DNA of 64,000 nt from Palsa-504 sp963787645 (GCA_963787645.1 CAWBDS010000003.1:186001-250000), one strand, 5' to 3'; shown: positions 32,675-43,306, numbered from the stretch's first letter. Translations and numbers: made by a program. Notes: generated by a model not told the origin, from the sequence alone.

Positions 32675-33379
32675 CTAGGAGGACGGGGGGCTAGGGGGAC
32701 GGGGGGTGGCTAGTTCGGCTTTGCGGTCGGAGGCGAACATGGGGACGTATTCCTGGCCGCTGAGCTGCTGGATGGCGGTCATGACCTGGTCGGCGATCTG
32801 ACGGCGGGCCTTGCCTGGCGGGGCGTCGAACAGTTCGGGCGGGATGGCCAGGGGCTTGCCGATCGTGACCCCGATGCGGCCGGGGCGGGGGATGATGCGG
32901 CCGGGGGGCAGCACCTTGCGGGTGCCGGACAGGGCCACCGGGATGACGGGCAGGCCCGACTTGAGGGCCAGCCAGCCGACGCCGGGGCGGCCGCGGTACA
33001 GGCGGCCGTCCGGGGAGCGGGTGCCTTCGGGGTAGATGCCGAACAGCTGGCCCTGCTGGAGCAGGGCCAGCGCCGCTTCCAGGGTGTCCTGGGCGGCGCG
33101 GGGGCCGTCGCGGTCCATCCGCAGCTGGTTGGTGGACCGCAGGTAGTAGGCCCACACCCGGGCCATGGGGCCCGAGGCGGTGAAGTACTCGGCCTTGGCC
33201 GAGAACGTCACCGGGCGGTTCACCATCAGCGGCAGGAACACCGAGTCGACCACCGACTGGTGGTTAGCGGCCAGGATCGCGCCCCCGGAAGCCGGAATGT
33301 TCTCCACTCCGGTCACCTTCGGCCGCCAGATCGTGTGCAGGAACGGGCCTGCGACTATCCGCGATAGCTGGTACTGCAC
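32675..33379 (-). CDS. 1-acyl-glycerol-3-phosphate acyltransferase (PlsC family)
   Basis: 234 residues from GTG at 33379. The acyltransferase motifs are NHQSVVD (His40, Asp45 of the HX4D catalytic pair) and FGIYPEGTRSPDGRLYRGRPG (residues ~113-133, glycerol-phosphate binding). 'GLPVIPVALSGTRKVLPPG' is the third block. It acylates lysophosphatidate or a related lysolipid at the membrane, though no transmembrane helix is evident. The gene's first 116 nt overlap the end of the upstream membrane protein gene; 'LSRIVAGPFLHTIWRPKVTGVENIPASGG' is family-typical, so the start is credible despite the overlap. Confidence 0.9.
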   Translation of the reverse strand: MQYQLSRIVAGPFLHTIWRPKVTGVENIPASGGAILAANHQSVVDSVFLPLMVNRPVTFSAKAEYFTASGPMARVWAYYLRSTNQLRMDRDGPRAAQDTLEAALALLQQGQLFGIYPEGTRSPDGRLYRGRPGVGWLALKSGLPVIPVALSGTRKVLPPGRIIPRPGRIGVTIGKPLAIPPELFDAPPGKARRQIADQVMTAIQQLSGQEYVPMFASDRKAELATPRPPSPPSS

Positions 33380-35510
33380 CGGGCCCTTCCTGGTCGGTCC
33401 GCTGGGACGAACGATAGCGGTACGCGGCGGCGGACAATACGGCGATACCCAGCGGCAGCGCGAGCGGGAGCGCGGCGGCCGGGACGATCACGCCGGAGTC
33501 GTCGGCGAACCAGCCGAGCACCGGCATCAGCCACACGGCGGCCAGGATCGGGCGCAGCAGCGGCTCGGCCGCGTAGGCCAGCGGGAGGCTCTTCAGCCCG
33601 AACCAGGCCGGCCGCCACAGCATCAGCCCGGTGACCAGGACCACGACCGGGACCAGCGGGCTGAACATGTTGACCGACAGCGAGCCCAGGTTGGAGTGAA
33701 TCTTCCGCAGCAGCAGGTCGCCGCCGTGGCCGTGCAGCGTGTTACCCGCGAAGGTACCGATGTCGGACTTGCCGGAGACCTTGGTGAAGTAGCTGACCAG
33801 GGCGAACACCGCGAACAGGAGGACGCCGCTGACCGCGGCCAGGGCCAGCCGGCGCCAGCTGAGCCGGACCCCGGCCACCGCCATCAGCAGCAGCGCGAAG
33901 CACGGCACCATGGCGATCGTGCCGCCCACCTTGCCGCCGAAGCCGGGCCAGCCGGAGGCGAACACCGCGAACACGGCCACGGCGGTCACCGCGGCCAGCG
34001 CCGGGCCGCGGTTGGCCGGCCGGGAACGGGCAGAGCGGCGCAGGGCGAGCAGGGCGAGCCAGGAGGCGCCGAACAGGCCGGTGATGCCGTAGATGCCCAG
34101 GGCCTCGTTGCCGATGCCGTAGAAGCGGCCGGCCTCGAGCACGGACAGGCCGAACGGGGTCTCCAGCTGAAGCCGGGAGCCGGTCATCACGTCCAGGCCC
34201 AGGACCGCGACGGTGAACAGGCAGATCAGGCCGAACGGGGCCAGCGTGTCACGCCGCCGGGTCACCAGCAGCGCGATCCCGGCGATGACCAGGGACAGCA
34301 CCACGGCCGTCCCGTACAGCCAGGCCGCCGGGTGGGCCAGGCGCCACCACGGGACCAGGTTGGCCAGGAACGTTCCGGCCGGCACGCAGACGGCGAACAC
34401 CCCGGCCACCCGCCACCAGCGGGCCCGCCGCCGGCGACGGTCCGGCGCGGCCCCCCAGAAGAGCAGCCCGATGGCGGCCAGCACGGCCGCGTCGGCCAGC
34501 GCGTAGGCCCAGAAGAACTCGTTGTGGGTGGACCGCCAGACCTGCTCGGCGGTGTCCCGGCCGATCAGCGAGCGGACGGTGGCGGCCAGCGACCCGCGGT
34601 CGCCCCGGGTGAGCTGCGCGCCGACCAGGCCGGCCGGCACCTGCTCCCCCAGCCAGCCGAGCACGGTGGGGGTCAGGTCGGTGAGCACGACCAGGCCCGG
34701 CTGGCGGGTCGAGCTGGAGTGCAGCAGGCCGGCCTGGTAGCCGGCGCCGTCGACCAGGGTCAGCTGGAGGTGCGGGGGCTTGGCGGCGGAGCCGGGTGAG
34801 GTGAGGAGGAGGGTGGTGTCGGCGGGGAGTTCGGCCAGGAGTTGCTGTAGTTGGCGATCCGCGGCGGCGAGTGCCACGGACCGTTCGGACAAATCGAGAT
34901 GTCCCAGGTCCACGACGGTCAGCGGGCAGCGGGCCAGCACCGCCGCGGTCAGGTCCCCGGGGGCGGGCAGGTAGCTGGCCACGGTGCCGGACGGGCTGGC
35001 CAGGGCCAGCGCGGCGCCAGGGCCGACGGCGGTGGCGCAGCCGGGCGCGCGGCCGAGCAGGCCCCAGTCGGGGTCGTTGCGGAAGCGCTGGTTGTAGCCG
35101 ATCAGGCCGGGCAGCGCGGGGACGGTGGCGCCGGCGCTGGCCGGGCGGACGGCGGGGAACGCGCGGCAGGCCGCGTCGCTGTGGTCGGTCTGGGCGCGGG
35201 CGGCGGAGTTCAGGGTCAGCCAGCCGTCAGCGGGGCAGGTCAGCGGGAGCACCGCGAAGTCGACCAGGGAGCCGACCGAACCTTGGTCCGCCAGGCGCCA
35301 CAGGGTGGGGGTGGCGGTGGGCGACAGGTCGCTCCAGCGCAGGCCGGACAGGCCCACCACGACCACGTGCTGAGGCGGGGCGGGGCGGGCGGCGGCCGGG
35401 CTGGCGGCCAGCAGCGGAGCCAGGGCGGCGAGCGGCAGGGCGAGCAGGGCCCAGCGCACGGCCCGGCGCGGGCCGGAGCGCGGTACGCCTCGCCTGTTGC
35501 TCATCCGCAC
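33264..35510 (-). CDS. Alkaline phosphatase-fold domain plus polytopic membrane domain
   Basis: 748 residues from GTG at 35510 (ATG at 35504 is equally good). A signal helix (WALLALPLAALAPLLAASPAAA) is followed by a ~300-residue extracytoplasmic domain that begins HVVVVGLSGLRWSDLSPTATPTLWRLADQGSVGSL and contains ADTTLLLTSPG and LVVLTDLTPTVLGWLG, as in alkaline-phosphatase/phosphoglycerate-mutase-like proteins. The usual metal-binding Ser/Thr nucleophile region is altered, so catalysis is uncertain. About ten transmembrane helices make up residues 330-700. A hydrophilic Arg/Asp-rich tail runs into the plsC gene. Similar proteins occur across actinomycetes; a role in envelope polymer processing is inferred. 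Confidence 0.75.
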   Translation of the reverse strand: MRMSNRRGVPRSGPRRAVRWALLALPLAALAPLLAASPAAARPAPPQHVVVVGLSGLRWSDLSPTATPTLWRLADQGSVGSLVDFAVLPLTCPADGWLTLNSAARAQTDHSDAACRAFPAVRPASAGATVPALPGLIGYNQRFRNDPDWGLLGRAPGCATAVGPGAALALASPSGTVASYLPAPGDLTAAVLARCPLTVVDLGHLDLSERSVALAAADRQLQQLLAELPADTTLLLTSPGSAAKPPHLQLTLVDGAGYQAGLLHSSSTRQPGLVVLTDLTPTVLGWLGEQVPAGLVGAQLTRGDRGSLAATVRSLIGRDTAEQVWRSTHNEFFWAYALADAAVLAAIGLLFWGAAPDRRRRRARWWRVAGVFAVCVPAGTFLANLVPWWRLAHPAAWLYGTAVVLSLVIAGIALLVTRRRDTLAPFGLICLFTVAVLGLDVMTGSRLQLETPFGLSVLEAGRFYGIGNEALGIYGITGLFGASWLALLALRRSARSRPANRGPALAAVTAVAVFAVFASGWPGFGGKVGGTIAMVPCFALLLMAVAGVRLSWRRLALAAVSGVLLFAVFALVSYFTKVSGKSDIGTFAGNTLHGHGGDLLLRKIHSNLGSLSVNMFSPLVPVVVLVTGLMLWRPAWFGLKSLPLAYAAEPLLRPILAAVWLMPVLGWFADDSGVIVPAAALPLALPLGIAVLSAAAYRYRSSQRTDQEGPGAVPAIADSRRPVPAHDLAAEGDRSGEHSGFRGRDPGR

Positions 35511-35531
35511 ACCGTATCCGGGCCGAACGGG

Positions 35532-36583
35532 TTAGCGGAGCACGTCGATGTGACCCGGCCGGCCGTCGGTGACCTCGCCGATCAGGGCGGCCTGCAGGCC
35601 GCGGGACTGCAGGTCGGCCAGCAGGGTGGTGGTGCGGGCGGCGGGGGTGGCCAGCAGCAGGCCGCCGGAGGTCTGAGCGTCGTAGAGCAGGACGGACAGG
35701 GCCTCGGGGACGGCGGGGTCCATGTTGACGAAGGGGCTGATGCGGTCGGTGTTGGCCCGGGTCCCGCCGGAGACGAAGCCCGCGGCGGCCAGGTCGAGCG
35801 CTGACGGCAGCAGCGGGACGGCGGCGGCCGCGACGGTGGCGGCGGCGCCGCTGGCGGCCAGCATCCGGTGCAGGTGGCCGAGCAGGCCGAAGCCGGTCAC
35901 GTCGGTGGCGGCGATTACGTCCACGTCCAGGGCGGCCCGGCTGGCTTCGGCGTTGAGGGCGGTCATGGAGTCGACCGCGGCCCGGACCGCGTCGGGGGCG
36001 GGCTGCCGCGCTTGAGGGCGGTGGCGATCACGCCGGTGCCGACCGGCTTGGTCACGATCAGCTGGTCGCCGGGGGCGGCGCGGTCGATGGTCATCAGTTT
36101 TGCGGGGTCGGCCAGGCCCACTACGGCCAGGCCGTACTTGGGCACCGGGTCGTCGATGGTGTGCCCGCCCGCGATGGCGCAGCCGGCCTGGGTGGCGACC
36201 TGGGCCCCGCCCTGCAGGACCTGGCCGAGGATGGCCACGTCCAGGCCGTCGGCGGGCCAGGCGGCCAGGTTGACCGCGAACAGCGGCCGGCCGCCCATGG
36301 CGTACACGTCGGACAGCGCGTTGGCCGCCGCGATCCGGCCCCAGTCTCCCGGGTCATCCACGATCGGGGTGAAGAAGTCGGTGGTCAGGACCAGGGCGCG
36401 TTCGTCGTCCAGGCGCAGCACGGCGGCGTCGTCGGCCTCGGCCGCGCCGATGAGCAGGTCGCCGTGGGCCGAGGCTGCCGGCGGCATCGACGCGAACATG
36501 GCCTCGAGCTTGGCCAGCGGCAGCTTGCAGGCGCAGCCGGCGCCGGGGGACAGGGAGGTCAGGCGGGGGGTCTGGTCAGCCAT
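35532..36583 (-). pseudogene. selD: Selenide, water dikinase, interrupted by a frameshift
   Basis: The first frame, from the ATG at 36583, has TSLSPGAGCACKLPLAKL (Cys-Ala-Cys-Lys, equivalent to the catalytic Cys17/Lys20 of E. coli SelD; cysteine, not selenocysteine), AVLRLDDERALVLTTDFFTPIVDDP, AANALSDVYAMGGRPL and AGGHTIDDPVPKYGLAV, up to TGVIATALKRG. Near 36005-36012 the frame shifts by one nucleotide. The second frame resumes with PAPDAVRAAVDSMTALNAEAS, DVTGFGLLGHLHRML and YDAQTSGGLLLATP. Restoring one base gives an uninterrupted protein of usual length. SelD makes selenophosphate from ATP and selenide. No selA, selB or selC is present here. Confidence 0.85.
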
Positions 36584-36614
36584 CACCTTGGCCACGGTAC
36601 GCGAGAGGGGCCGG

Positions 36615-36935
36615 CTACCACACCGCGGTGACCGTGTTCGCGGACCAGGGGATCGGCGTGTACGCGCGTCTCCGCGCAGGATGCCCGCCGTATTGCCCTT
36701 GCGCACGCCGGCGAGGACGAGCACGCTCCCGGTGGCGTTGGTGTACATCACCTGCTCGTTCCAGTAGCCGCCCAGGTGTTCCGGTCGTTGAGGACCGGTG
36801 CCTCAGGCTTCCGGCCACGGTCAGGGAGCCGGCGATGGCCGCCATGACCAGGGCCGCGGCGGCCAGCGGCGCGGCCCATGCGTGCCACGGCAGGTCCGGT
36901 TCAGGCCAGTGGAGCGCCGGAGCTGCCCAGGTCAT
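36615..36935 (-). pseudogene. Small membrane-protein fragment, frame damaged
   Basis: From the ATG at 36935 the first ~50 residues look real: a Trp/Pro-rich lead (ALHWPEPDLPWHAW) and a transmembrane helix (AAPLAAAALVMAAIAGSLTVAG). After that the frame becomes Arg-rich. A neighbouring frame between about 36780 and 36680 reads much more like protein (GYWNEQVMYTNATGSVLV, then LAGVRKGNTAGILRG), while the original frame ends in YTPIPWSANTVTAVW. Two compensating shifts would rejoin them. I do not recognise the family; decay or sequence error are both possible. Confidence 0.35.
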
Positions 36936-37055
36936 CTGGGCTCCATGTAAGTAGAGACGTTCGGGCGGGCCGATTGCTGCTGGGTCCGGGGGAAGGTTTT
37001 CTCTAAGCTGGAAGTGCGTGTCGGGGGGCTGGCAGCGCGGACTTCCGGAGGCGCT

Positions 37056-38277
37056 ATGGCGGCCGAGGCCACCGCGGGACGGTTCCGCGCGGCGCTGCCC
37101 GTGTCCTCCTCGCTGTCGGGGCGCGTGGCGCTGGCCGTGGCCGGGCTGACCGTGGTCATGTTCGGGGTGTGCGGGGTGCTGCTGCTGCTGACCCGGGACT
37201 ACCAGCGGGCCGCGTACGGGGCGGGCGGCACGGTGGCGGCCCTGGTCTGCCTGGCGGTGGGCTTCGTGGTGGCCCGGCGCCAGCCCGCCAGCCCGATCGG
37301 CTGGCTGCTGCTGAGCTGGTCGCTGCTGACCCCGGTGGTGGGCGTGGCACTCCTGTACTCGGTGCTGGACTACCGGATGCACCGCGGCACGCTGCCGCTG
37401 GGGCCGGTGGCGGTGATGCTGGCGTCCGGGGAGTTCGGGATTGCGGTGCTGGCCGCGCTGACCGTGCTGCTGTTCCCGGACGGGCGGTCGCTGCCGCTGC
37501 GCTGGCGCTGGCTGCTGTGGGTGTTCCTGGGCGCTTCGGCCATGTTCACCGCGACGCTGGTGGCCGGGCAGGCGCTGGCCATCTCGCGGCACCCGCTGAG
37601 GATCGGGCCGTCGGGCGCCCCGCTGGCGGTGCCCGTCGCGAGCGGGATCCTGGGCCCGCTGGGCTGGACCGCCGACGGGCTGATCCTGGTGTGCTGGGCG
37701 ATCATCATGGGTCGCCAGGCGGGGCGGTACCGGCGTTCGGCCGGGAACCAGCGGCAGCAGCTGAAGTGGGTGATCGGCGGGGCGGCCTGCTGCGTGGCGG
37801 CCACCGCGATCACGATCTTCGCCGGGAACTACTCCTCTTCTTTGGCACAGGCCGCACAGGACGCCGCAGATCTGGGTGCGTCCATGCTGCCGGGCGCGAT
37901 CGGGGTGGGCATCGTCAAGTACCGGCTGTACGACATCGACCGGATCTTCAGCCGGACGCTGGCCTACGCCATCGTGACCGGGCTGCTGATCGGCGTGTAC
38001 CTGGGCCTGGTGCTGCTGGCCAGCCTGGTCCGGCCCTCGTCCTCGCCGGTGGTCGTGGCGGGCTCGACGCTGATCGTGGCGGCGCTGTTCCACCCGCTGC
38101 GCCGCCGGGTGCAGCGGGTGGTGGACCGGCGGTTCAACCGGGCCCGCTACGACGCGGACCGGATCGTGACCGCGTTCGCGGCCCGGTTGCAGGACGCCGT
38201 GGAGCTGGGCACGGTGCGCGACGAGCTGGGCAGCGTGGTGCACGATGCGCTGGAGCCTTCCCACCTGTCGATCTGGA

Positions 38278-38291
<14 letters not shown>
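37056..38291 (+). CDS. Sensor-like membrane protein without kinase domain
   Basis: 411 residues from the ATG at 37056 (GGAGG 4 nt upstream); GTG at 37014 would add 14. About eight or nine transmembrane helices come in two groups (35-200 and 240-350). 'ARRQPASPIGWLLLSWSLL', 'LFPDGRSLPLRWRWLLW', 'GNQRQQLKWVIGG', 'YDIDRIFSRTLAYAIVTGLLIGVYLGLVLL' and 'FHPLRRRVQRVVDRRFNRARYDADRIV' are the standard N-terminal part of a family of actinobacterial and chloroflexal sensor kinases. The GAF and histidine-kinase domains that normally follow are absent: the protein ends at ELGSVVHDALEPSHLSIWI, so it is either a stand-alone module or a naturally short form. It overlaps the convergent MFS gene by 14 nt. Confidence 0.75.
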
Positions 38292-39720
<1,429 letters not shown>

Positions 39721-40146
39721 GACTGACCTCCACGCAGGACGAAGAACGACGGCGGGGGCCGCAGCACCCGGGCCGCGCGAAGGCTGTCGGAGTTAGGGGA
39801 TCAGCGGGCGGGCGGGCGCGTGGGTGATGCGGCGGCGCGGACCGTGAAGGTGATGGTCATGGTGTCTCCCTCCCGGCGGGCCAGCCGGGGCCGACCGCGA
39901 CCTGGCGCTGGCCGGCGACGTCATCCGGGCCAGCAAACCGAGCATGTCACGGTCCCGGCCCCGCTGCCTCACCCCCACGGGATCGTGGATCAAAATCTCG
40001 CCCCGCGGGGCTTTCGCGCCCTCCACGCCCCGCCTTTTTCATGATCACGAAGGCTTTTATACGGAATAGCACGCAAAATCCTTCATGATCATGGGAATCC
40101 GCCTGGGGGACGCGGCGCTGGCCGGCGCGGGGTAGTGATGTGAGCC
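39721..40146. other. Intergenic region with a possible leader peptide and an inverted repeat
   Basis: No ordinary gene. On the minus strand 39801-39860 could encode a 19-residue peptide (MTITFTVRAAASPTRPPAR) with a strong GGGAGGGAG site 8 nt before its ATG; there is no gene directly downstream of it in the same direction except the MFS gene, whose start lies 80 nt on. An AT-rich inverted repeat lies at 40040-40093 (separate entry). Confidence 0.4.
40040..40093. repeat. AT-rich inverted repeat downstream of NCS1 gene
   Basis: CATGATCACGAAGG (40040-40053) and CCTTCATGATCATG (40080-40093) pair over 14 positions with one mismatch, around a 26-nt AT-rich loop. It lies 54 nt past the stop of the NCS1 permease gene and may be its terminator. 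The embedded TGATCA palindromes could alternatively bind a regulator. The composition contrasts with the surroundings. Confidence 0.6.
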
Positions 40147-41688
40147 TCAGCCTGCGGGGGCGGGGGCGCGGGCCAGTTGCCGCTGCGGGGACAGCGTTGA
40201 GAGCGTGGCATAGAGCAGGAGCGCGACGGCGAACCCGACCACCCAGCTGTAGTCGTAGAGCGGCTTGAGCGGGGAGATCAGGCCGTTGGCCGGGAACGGG
40301 CCGTTGCCGGGCGTGGAGTAAGCGCCGCCGACCGCGAGCACCGCCCCCACGACCAGGGCGACCACGGCGCGCCAGTTCCAGCCGCGGTCATACCAGTAGG
40401 CGCGCCCGGGCTGGTAGAGCTGGGCGAGCCGCAGCTCGGTCCGGCGCACCCACCAGTAGTCGGCGATGAGCACGCCGGCCACCGCGCCCAGCAGGCCGCC
40501 GTAGAAGCCGAGCCACACGTAGATGTACACGTGCGGGTTGGACAGCAGGCGCCAGGGCTGGATGAGGATGCCGAGGACCCCGGTGATCAGGCTGCCCGTG
40601 CGGAAGCTGATCACCCGCGGTACCAGGTTGGAGAAGTCGTAGGACGGCGCGACGGTATTGGCGGCCACGTTGACCGACAGCGTGGCCACCACCACGGTGA
40701 ACAACGCGAAGGCGACGACCACCGGGCTGTGGAACTTGCCGGACAGCTGGATCGGGTCCCAGATCGGCGCGCCGTAGATCTTCTGTGACGCGGCGGTGAT
40801 GAACACCGCGAGCAGCGAGAAGAACGTCATCGTGGTCGGCAGGCCCAGGATCTGACCGCGTACCTGTTCGCGCTGGCTGCGGCCGAAGCGGGTGAAGTCG
40901 GGCATGTTCAGCGACAGGGTTGACCAGAACGCGATCATGCCCATCAGGGAGGGGAAGAACAGCGACCAGAAGTGCGAGCCCCAGCCGACCTTGGACGGCT
41001 GGGACAGGACGTCGCCGAAGCCGTGCGCCTTGATGGCCATGTAGATGAGCAGGATGACCGCGACGACGAGCACGAACGGCGCGGCCCAGTTCTCGAACCG
41101 GCGCAGCGTTTCCATGCCGCGCATGATGATGGCCATCTCCAGGATCCAGAAGATGGCGAACGACAGCCACTGGGTCCAGGGATAGCTGGCCATGACCGAG
41201 GCGGAGGTCCAGCTGTGGCCGATGATCGCGCCGAGCAAGGTGTAGATCGCCTCGCCGCCGATCCAGGTCTGGATGCCGAACCACCCGCAGGCGATCACCG
41301 CCCGCAGCAGCGCGGCCAGATTGGCGCCGCGCAGGCCGAACGACGCGCGGGCGAACACCGGGAACGGAATGCCGTACTTCGTGCCGGCATGGCTGTTGAG
41401 CAGCATCGGGACGAGCACGATGAGGTTGGCCAGGGCAATGATGATGACCGCCTGGACCCAGTTGAACCCGACCGCAATGAGGCCGGAGGCGAGCAGGTAG
41501 CTCGGGATGTTGTGCGACATCCCGATCCACAGCGCCGCGTAGTTGTAGGTGCTCCAGGTGCGCCGCTCGATGGCCACGGGGGCCAGGTCGCCGTTGGTGT
41601 AGCGGCTGTCGAGGTCTTGTTCGGGATGGGCGAGCGTGACGCGGCCATCGGGCAGGCGGATCTCATCGCCTTGGGCCGGGATCTCCAT
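40147..41688 (-). CDS. NCS1-family nucleobase/hydantoin permease
   Basis: 513 residues, twelve transmembrane helices. NCS1 signatures: ERRTWSTYNYAALWIGMSHNIPSYLLASGLIAVGFNWVQAVIIIALANLIVLVPMLL, then the hallmark NSHAGTKYGIPFPVFARASFGLRGANLAALLRAVIACGWFGIQTWIGG. The Trp in GWFGIQTWIGG and the Asn in SVNVAANTVAPSYDFSNL correspond to substrate-stacking and binding positions in Mhp1. Cation symport of hydantoin, allantoin, uracil, cytosine or a related compound is expected; no catabolic gene lies beside it to narrow this. ATG at 41688. Confidence 0.93.
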   Translation of the reverse strand: MEIPAQGDEIRLPDGRVTLAHPEQDLDSRYTNGDLAPVAIERRTWSTYNYAALWIGMSHNIPSYLLASGLIAVGFNWVQAVIIIALANLIVLVPMLLNSHAGTKYGIPFPVFARASFGLRGANLAALLRAVIACGWFGIQTWIGGEAIYTLLGAIIGHSWTSASVMASYPWTQWLSFAIFWILEMAIIMRGMETLRRFENWAAPFVLVVAVILLIYMAIKAHGFGDVLSQPSKVGWGSHFWSLFFPSLMGMIAFWSTLSLNMPDFTRFGRSQREQVRGQILGLPTTMTFFSLLAVFITAASQKIYGAPIWDPIQLSGKFHSPVVVAFALFTVVVATLSVNVAANTVAPSYDFSNLVPRVISFRTGSLITGVLGILIQPWRLLSNPHVYIYVWLGFYGGLLGAVAGVLIADYWWVRRTELRLAQLYQPGRAYWYDRGWNWRAVVALVVGAVLAVGGAYSTPGNGPFPANGLISPLKPLYDYSWVVGFAVALLLYATLSTLSPQRQLARAPAPAG

Positions 41689-41795
41689 GCGCGGCCTCCG
41701 CGGTGTGCGGGATTTTGCCGCCTGTGTGCCCGGCGTCGCGCAACTGAAACATAGGTGAACGGCAGGCGGCCAGCCTGCTCCGGGACCGGCCCGGG

Positions 41796-43091
41796 TCAGC
41801 CGCGGAGGATGTCGCGGAGGTGCTGCACCGGCCAGCGCCGGTCGAACAGGGTCGGGTCGCCGGGATCCTCGGTGCGGAGCTGCTCGATCAACTTCACGTA
41901 ACCGTCCAGGTCCAGCGTCCTGATCAGGGCGAGCAGGTCGCCAGCCTCGCCGGTGACGGGGCTGACCGGGGCCACGAACTGGTCGTAGAGGTCCACGACC
42001 TGGCGAACCATAGCCAGGTGGCGGGCCCCGGGCTCGACGGAGGGGAAGTTCGTCGCGGCGAAGTCCTCGGTGAAGACGATCGGCTCGACGGCCAGGGCTC
42101 CGGGCCCGTAACGCTGGGCGAGATGGATGAGCAGCTCGACATCGAAGGTCTCGTTGAACGATGTCATCTCGCCGATGGCCGGGGCGAGCGCCGCTGCGTC
42201 GAAGGCCTTGAAGCCGGCCTGGGTGTCGAGCACCTGGGCCAGAGCCGGGATCAGCGTGGCCCGGACGAAGTGGCGGAACAAGATGATGATCTCGTCTGGC
42301 TTGTCACCGGTGCTGTGCGGCTCGGTGACCGGCCCGTCGGCCCGGACCAGCACCGCTCCCTCGATCCCGTACCGCTGGCCAAGCGCGCTGATGACCTTGT
42401 CGCCGGCCACCACCGGTGCCGCCAGCGAGCCCAGCTGGCCGAGGTTCGCGGACAGGTCCGCGTCGGTGTAGCAGACCACATGCCGGCCGGAGCCGTCCGC
42501 CCGCGCCGGACCGGTCCTGATCGCCGCGGCCAGCCCGGCCAGTATCGATCCGCCCTTGCGGGACTGCTCGGTCGAGGTGAGCCGGTCGAACGCCGGGCTG
42601 ATGGAGGTGGCACCCCCGATCAACTCGGCCAGTCGGAGCACCGTGACGCTGCGATGGCCTTGCGCCGGGTAGCCCTCGGCCGCCGCGATGTCCGTCATGA
42701 GGTCGGCGCTGGACGGCCGGTCCGGGCATCCGTCATCACAGGCGATGATGCTCCACGTGACGCCGGGCAGGCCGCCGGTCAGCCAGTCCAGCTGGGCGAC
42801 CTTGGCGCGGACGAAGTCCTCCCCGTGCGGATGCTGGGCTCGCGGGACCATGCGCCCCGTCTCGCCGTACATGGCCCACACCACGGTCAGGTGGAGCGGC
42901 CCGATGAGCTCGCTCAGCCGCCGCCGCGAGCGAGCCACCGCACTCGCCTCGGCCGCCACCGCCGGGCCCCAGCTGGCTCCTATCTGCTCGGTCGTAATAC
43001 GGCCCTCGATCAGGCTGGAGGCGGCGTCGAGCACCGCCTGGTGCTGATCTGAGTCGGTGAGATCACGTACCGGAGTCAACCCGTTGTCCAT
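41796..43091 (-). CDS. GT2/dolichyl-phosphate glucosyltransferase-like protein
   Basis: 431 residues from the ATG at 43091 (TTG at 43100 also possible). A ~65-residue helical leader precedes a GT-A domain: HLTVVWAMYGETGRM, VTWSIIACDDGCPDRPS, RKGGSILAGLAAAIRTG, then the DxD in VVCYTDADLSANLGQLG. The second half, VLDTQAGFKAFDAAAL and FNETFDVELLIHLAQRYGPGALAVEPIVF, follows the DPG-synthase/GT2 order (DTQxGFKxF; FDVELL). No transmembrane helix is seen. The long leader and insertion between 165 and 200 set it apart from ordinary dolichyl-phosphate enzymes. It stands alone, divergent from the oxidoreductase gene. Confidence 0.75.
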   Translation of the reverse strand: MDNGLTPVRDLTDSDQHQAVLDAASSLIEGRITTEQIGASWGPAVAAEASAVARSRRRLSELIGPLHLTVVWAMYGETGRMVPRAQHPHGEDFVRAKVAQLDWLTGGLPGVTWSIIACDDGCPDRPSSADLMTDIAAAEGYPAQGHRSVTVLRLAELIGGATSISPAFDRLTSTEQSRKGGSILAGLAAAIRTGPARADGSGRHVVCYTDADLSANLGQLGSLAAPVVAGDKVISALGQRYGIEGAVLVRADGPVTEPHSTGDKPDEIIILFRHFVRATLIPALAQVLDTQAGFKAFDAAALAPAIGEMTSFNETFDVELLIHLAQRYGPGALAVEPIVFTEDFAATNFPSVEPGARHLAMVRQVVDLYDQFVAPVSPVTGEAGDLLALIRTLDLDGYVKLIEQLRTEDPGDPTLFDRRWPVQHLRDILRG

Positions 43092-43306
43092 GACCCACAA
43101 GGATGCCAGGCGGTGCGGATAATCTCAGCTTGGCTCCGGGGTGTCCGGCCGACCATGAGAACGGCCAGTGACGTGATCAGCCTGCCCAGCGGGTCAACCG
43201 CCGCGCATTCGCTTCAGCACTGCTCCGGGGCATGTAGCCAGATACGGTTGACCCGGCGGCAGGGCAGTCGCTGGTGTTTCCGGCGCACTCTGAGAGGATC
43301 TCACCT

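Noticed and set aside
33165..34799. Plus-strand open frame of 544 codons
   Set aside because: Antisense of the phosphatase-fold membrane protein; Gln/His/Arg/Gly-rich text with no domain.
36540..36583. Selenocysteine codon in selD
   Set aside because: The active-site motif is Cys-Ala-Cys-Lys with ordinary cysteine codons; the break is a frameshift about 530 nt downstream.
36615..38264. Minus-strand 549-codon frame
   Set aside because: Most of it is antisense of the sensor-like membrane protein. Only the last 106 codons look partly real and are listed separately.
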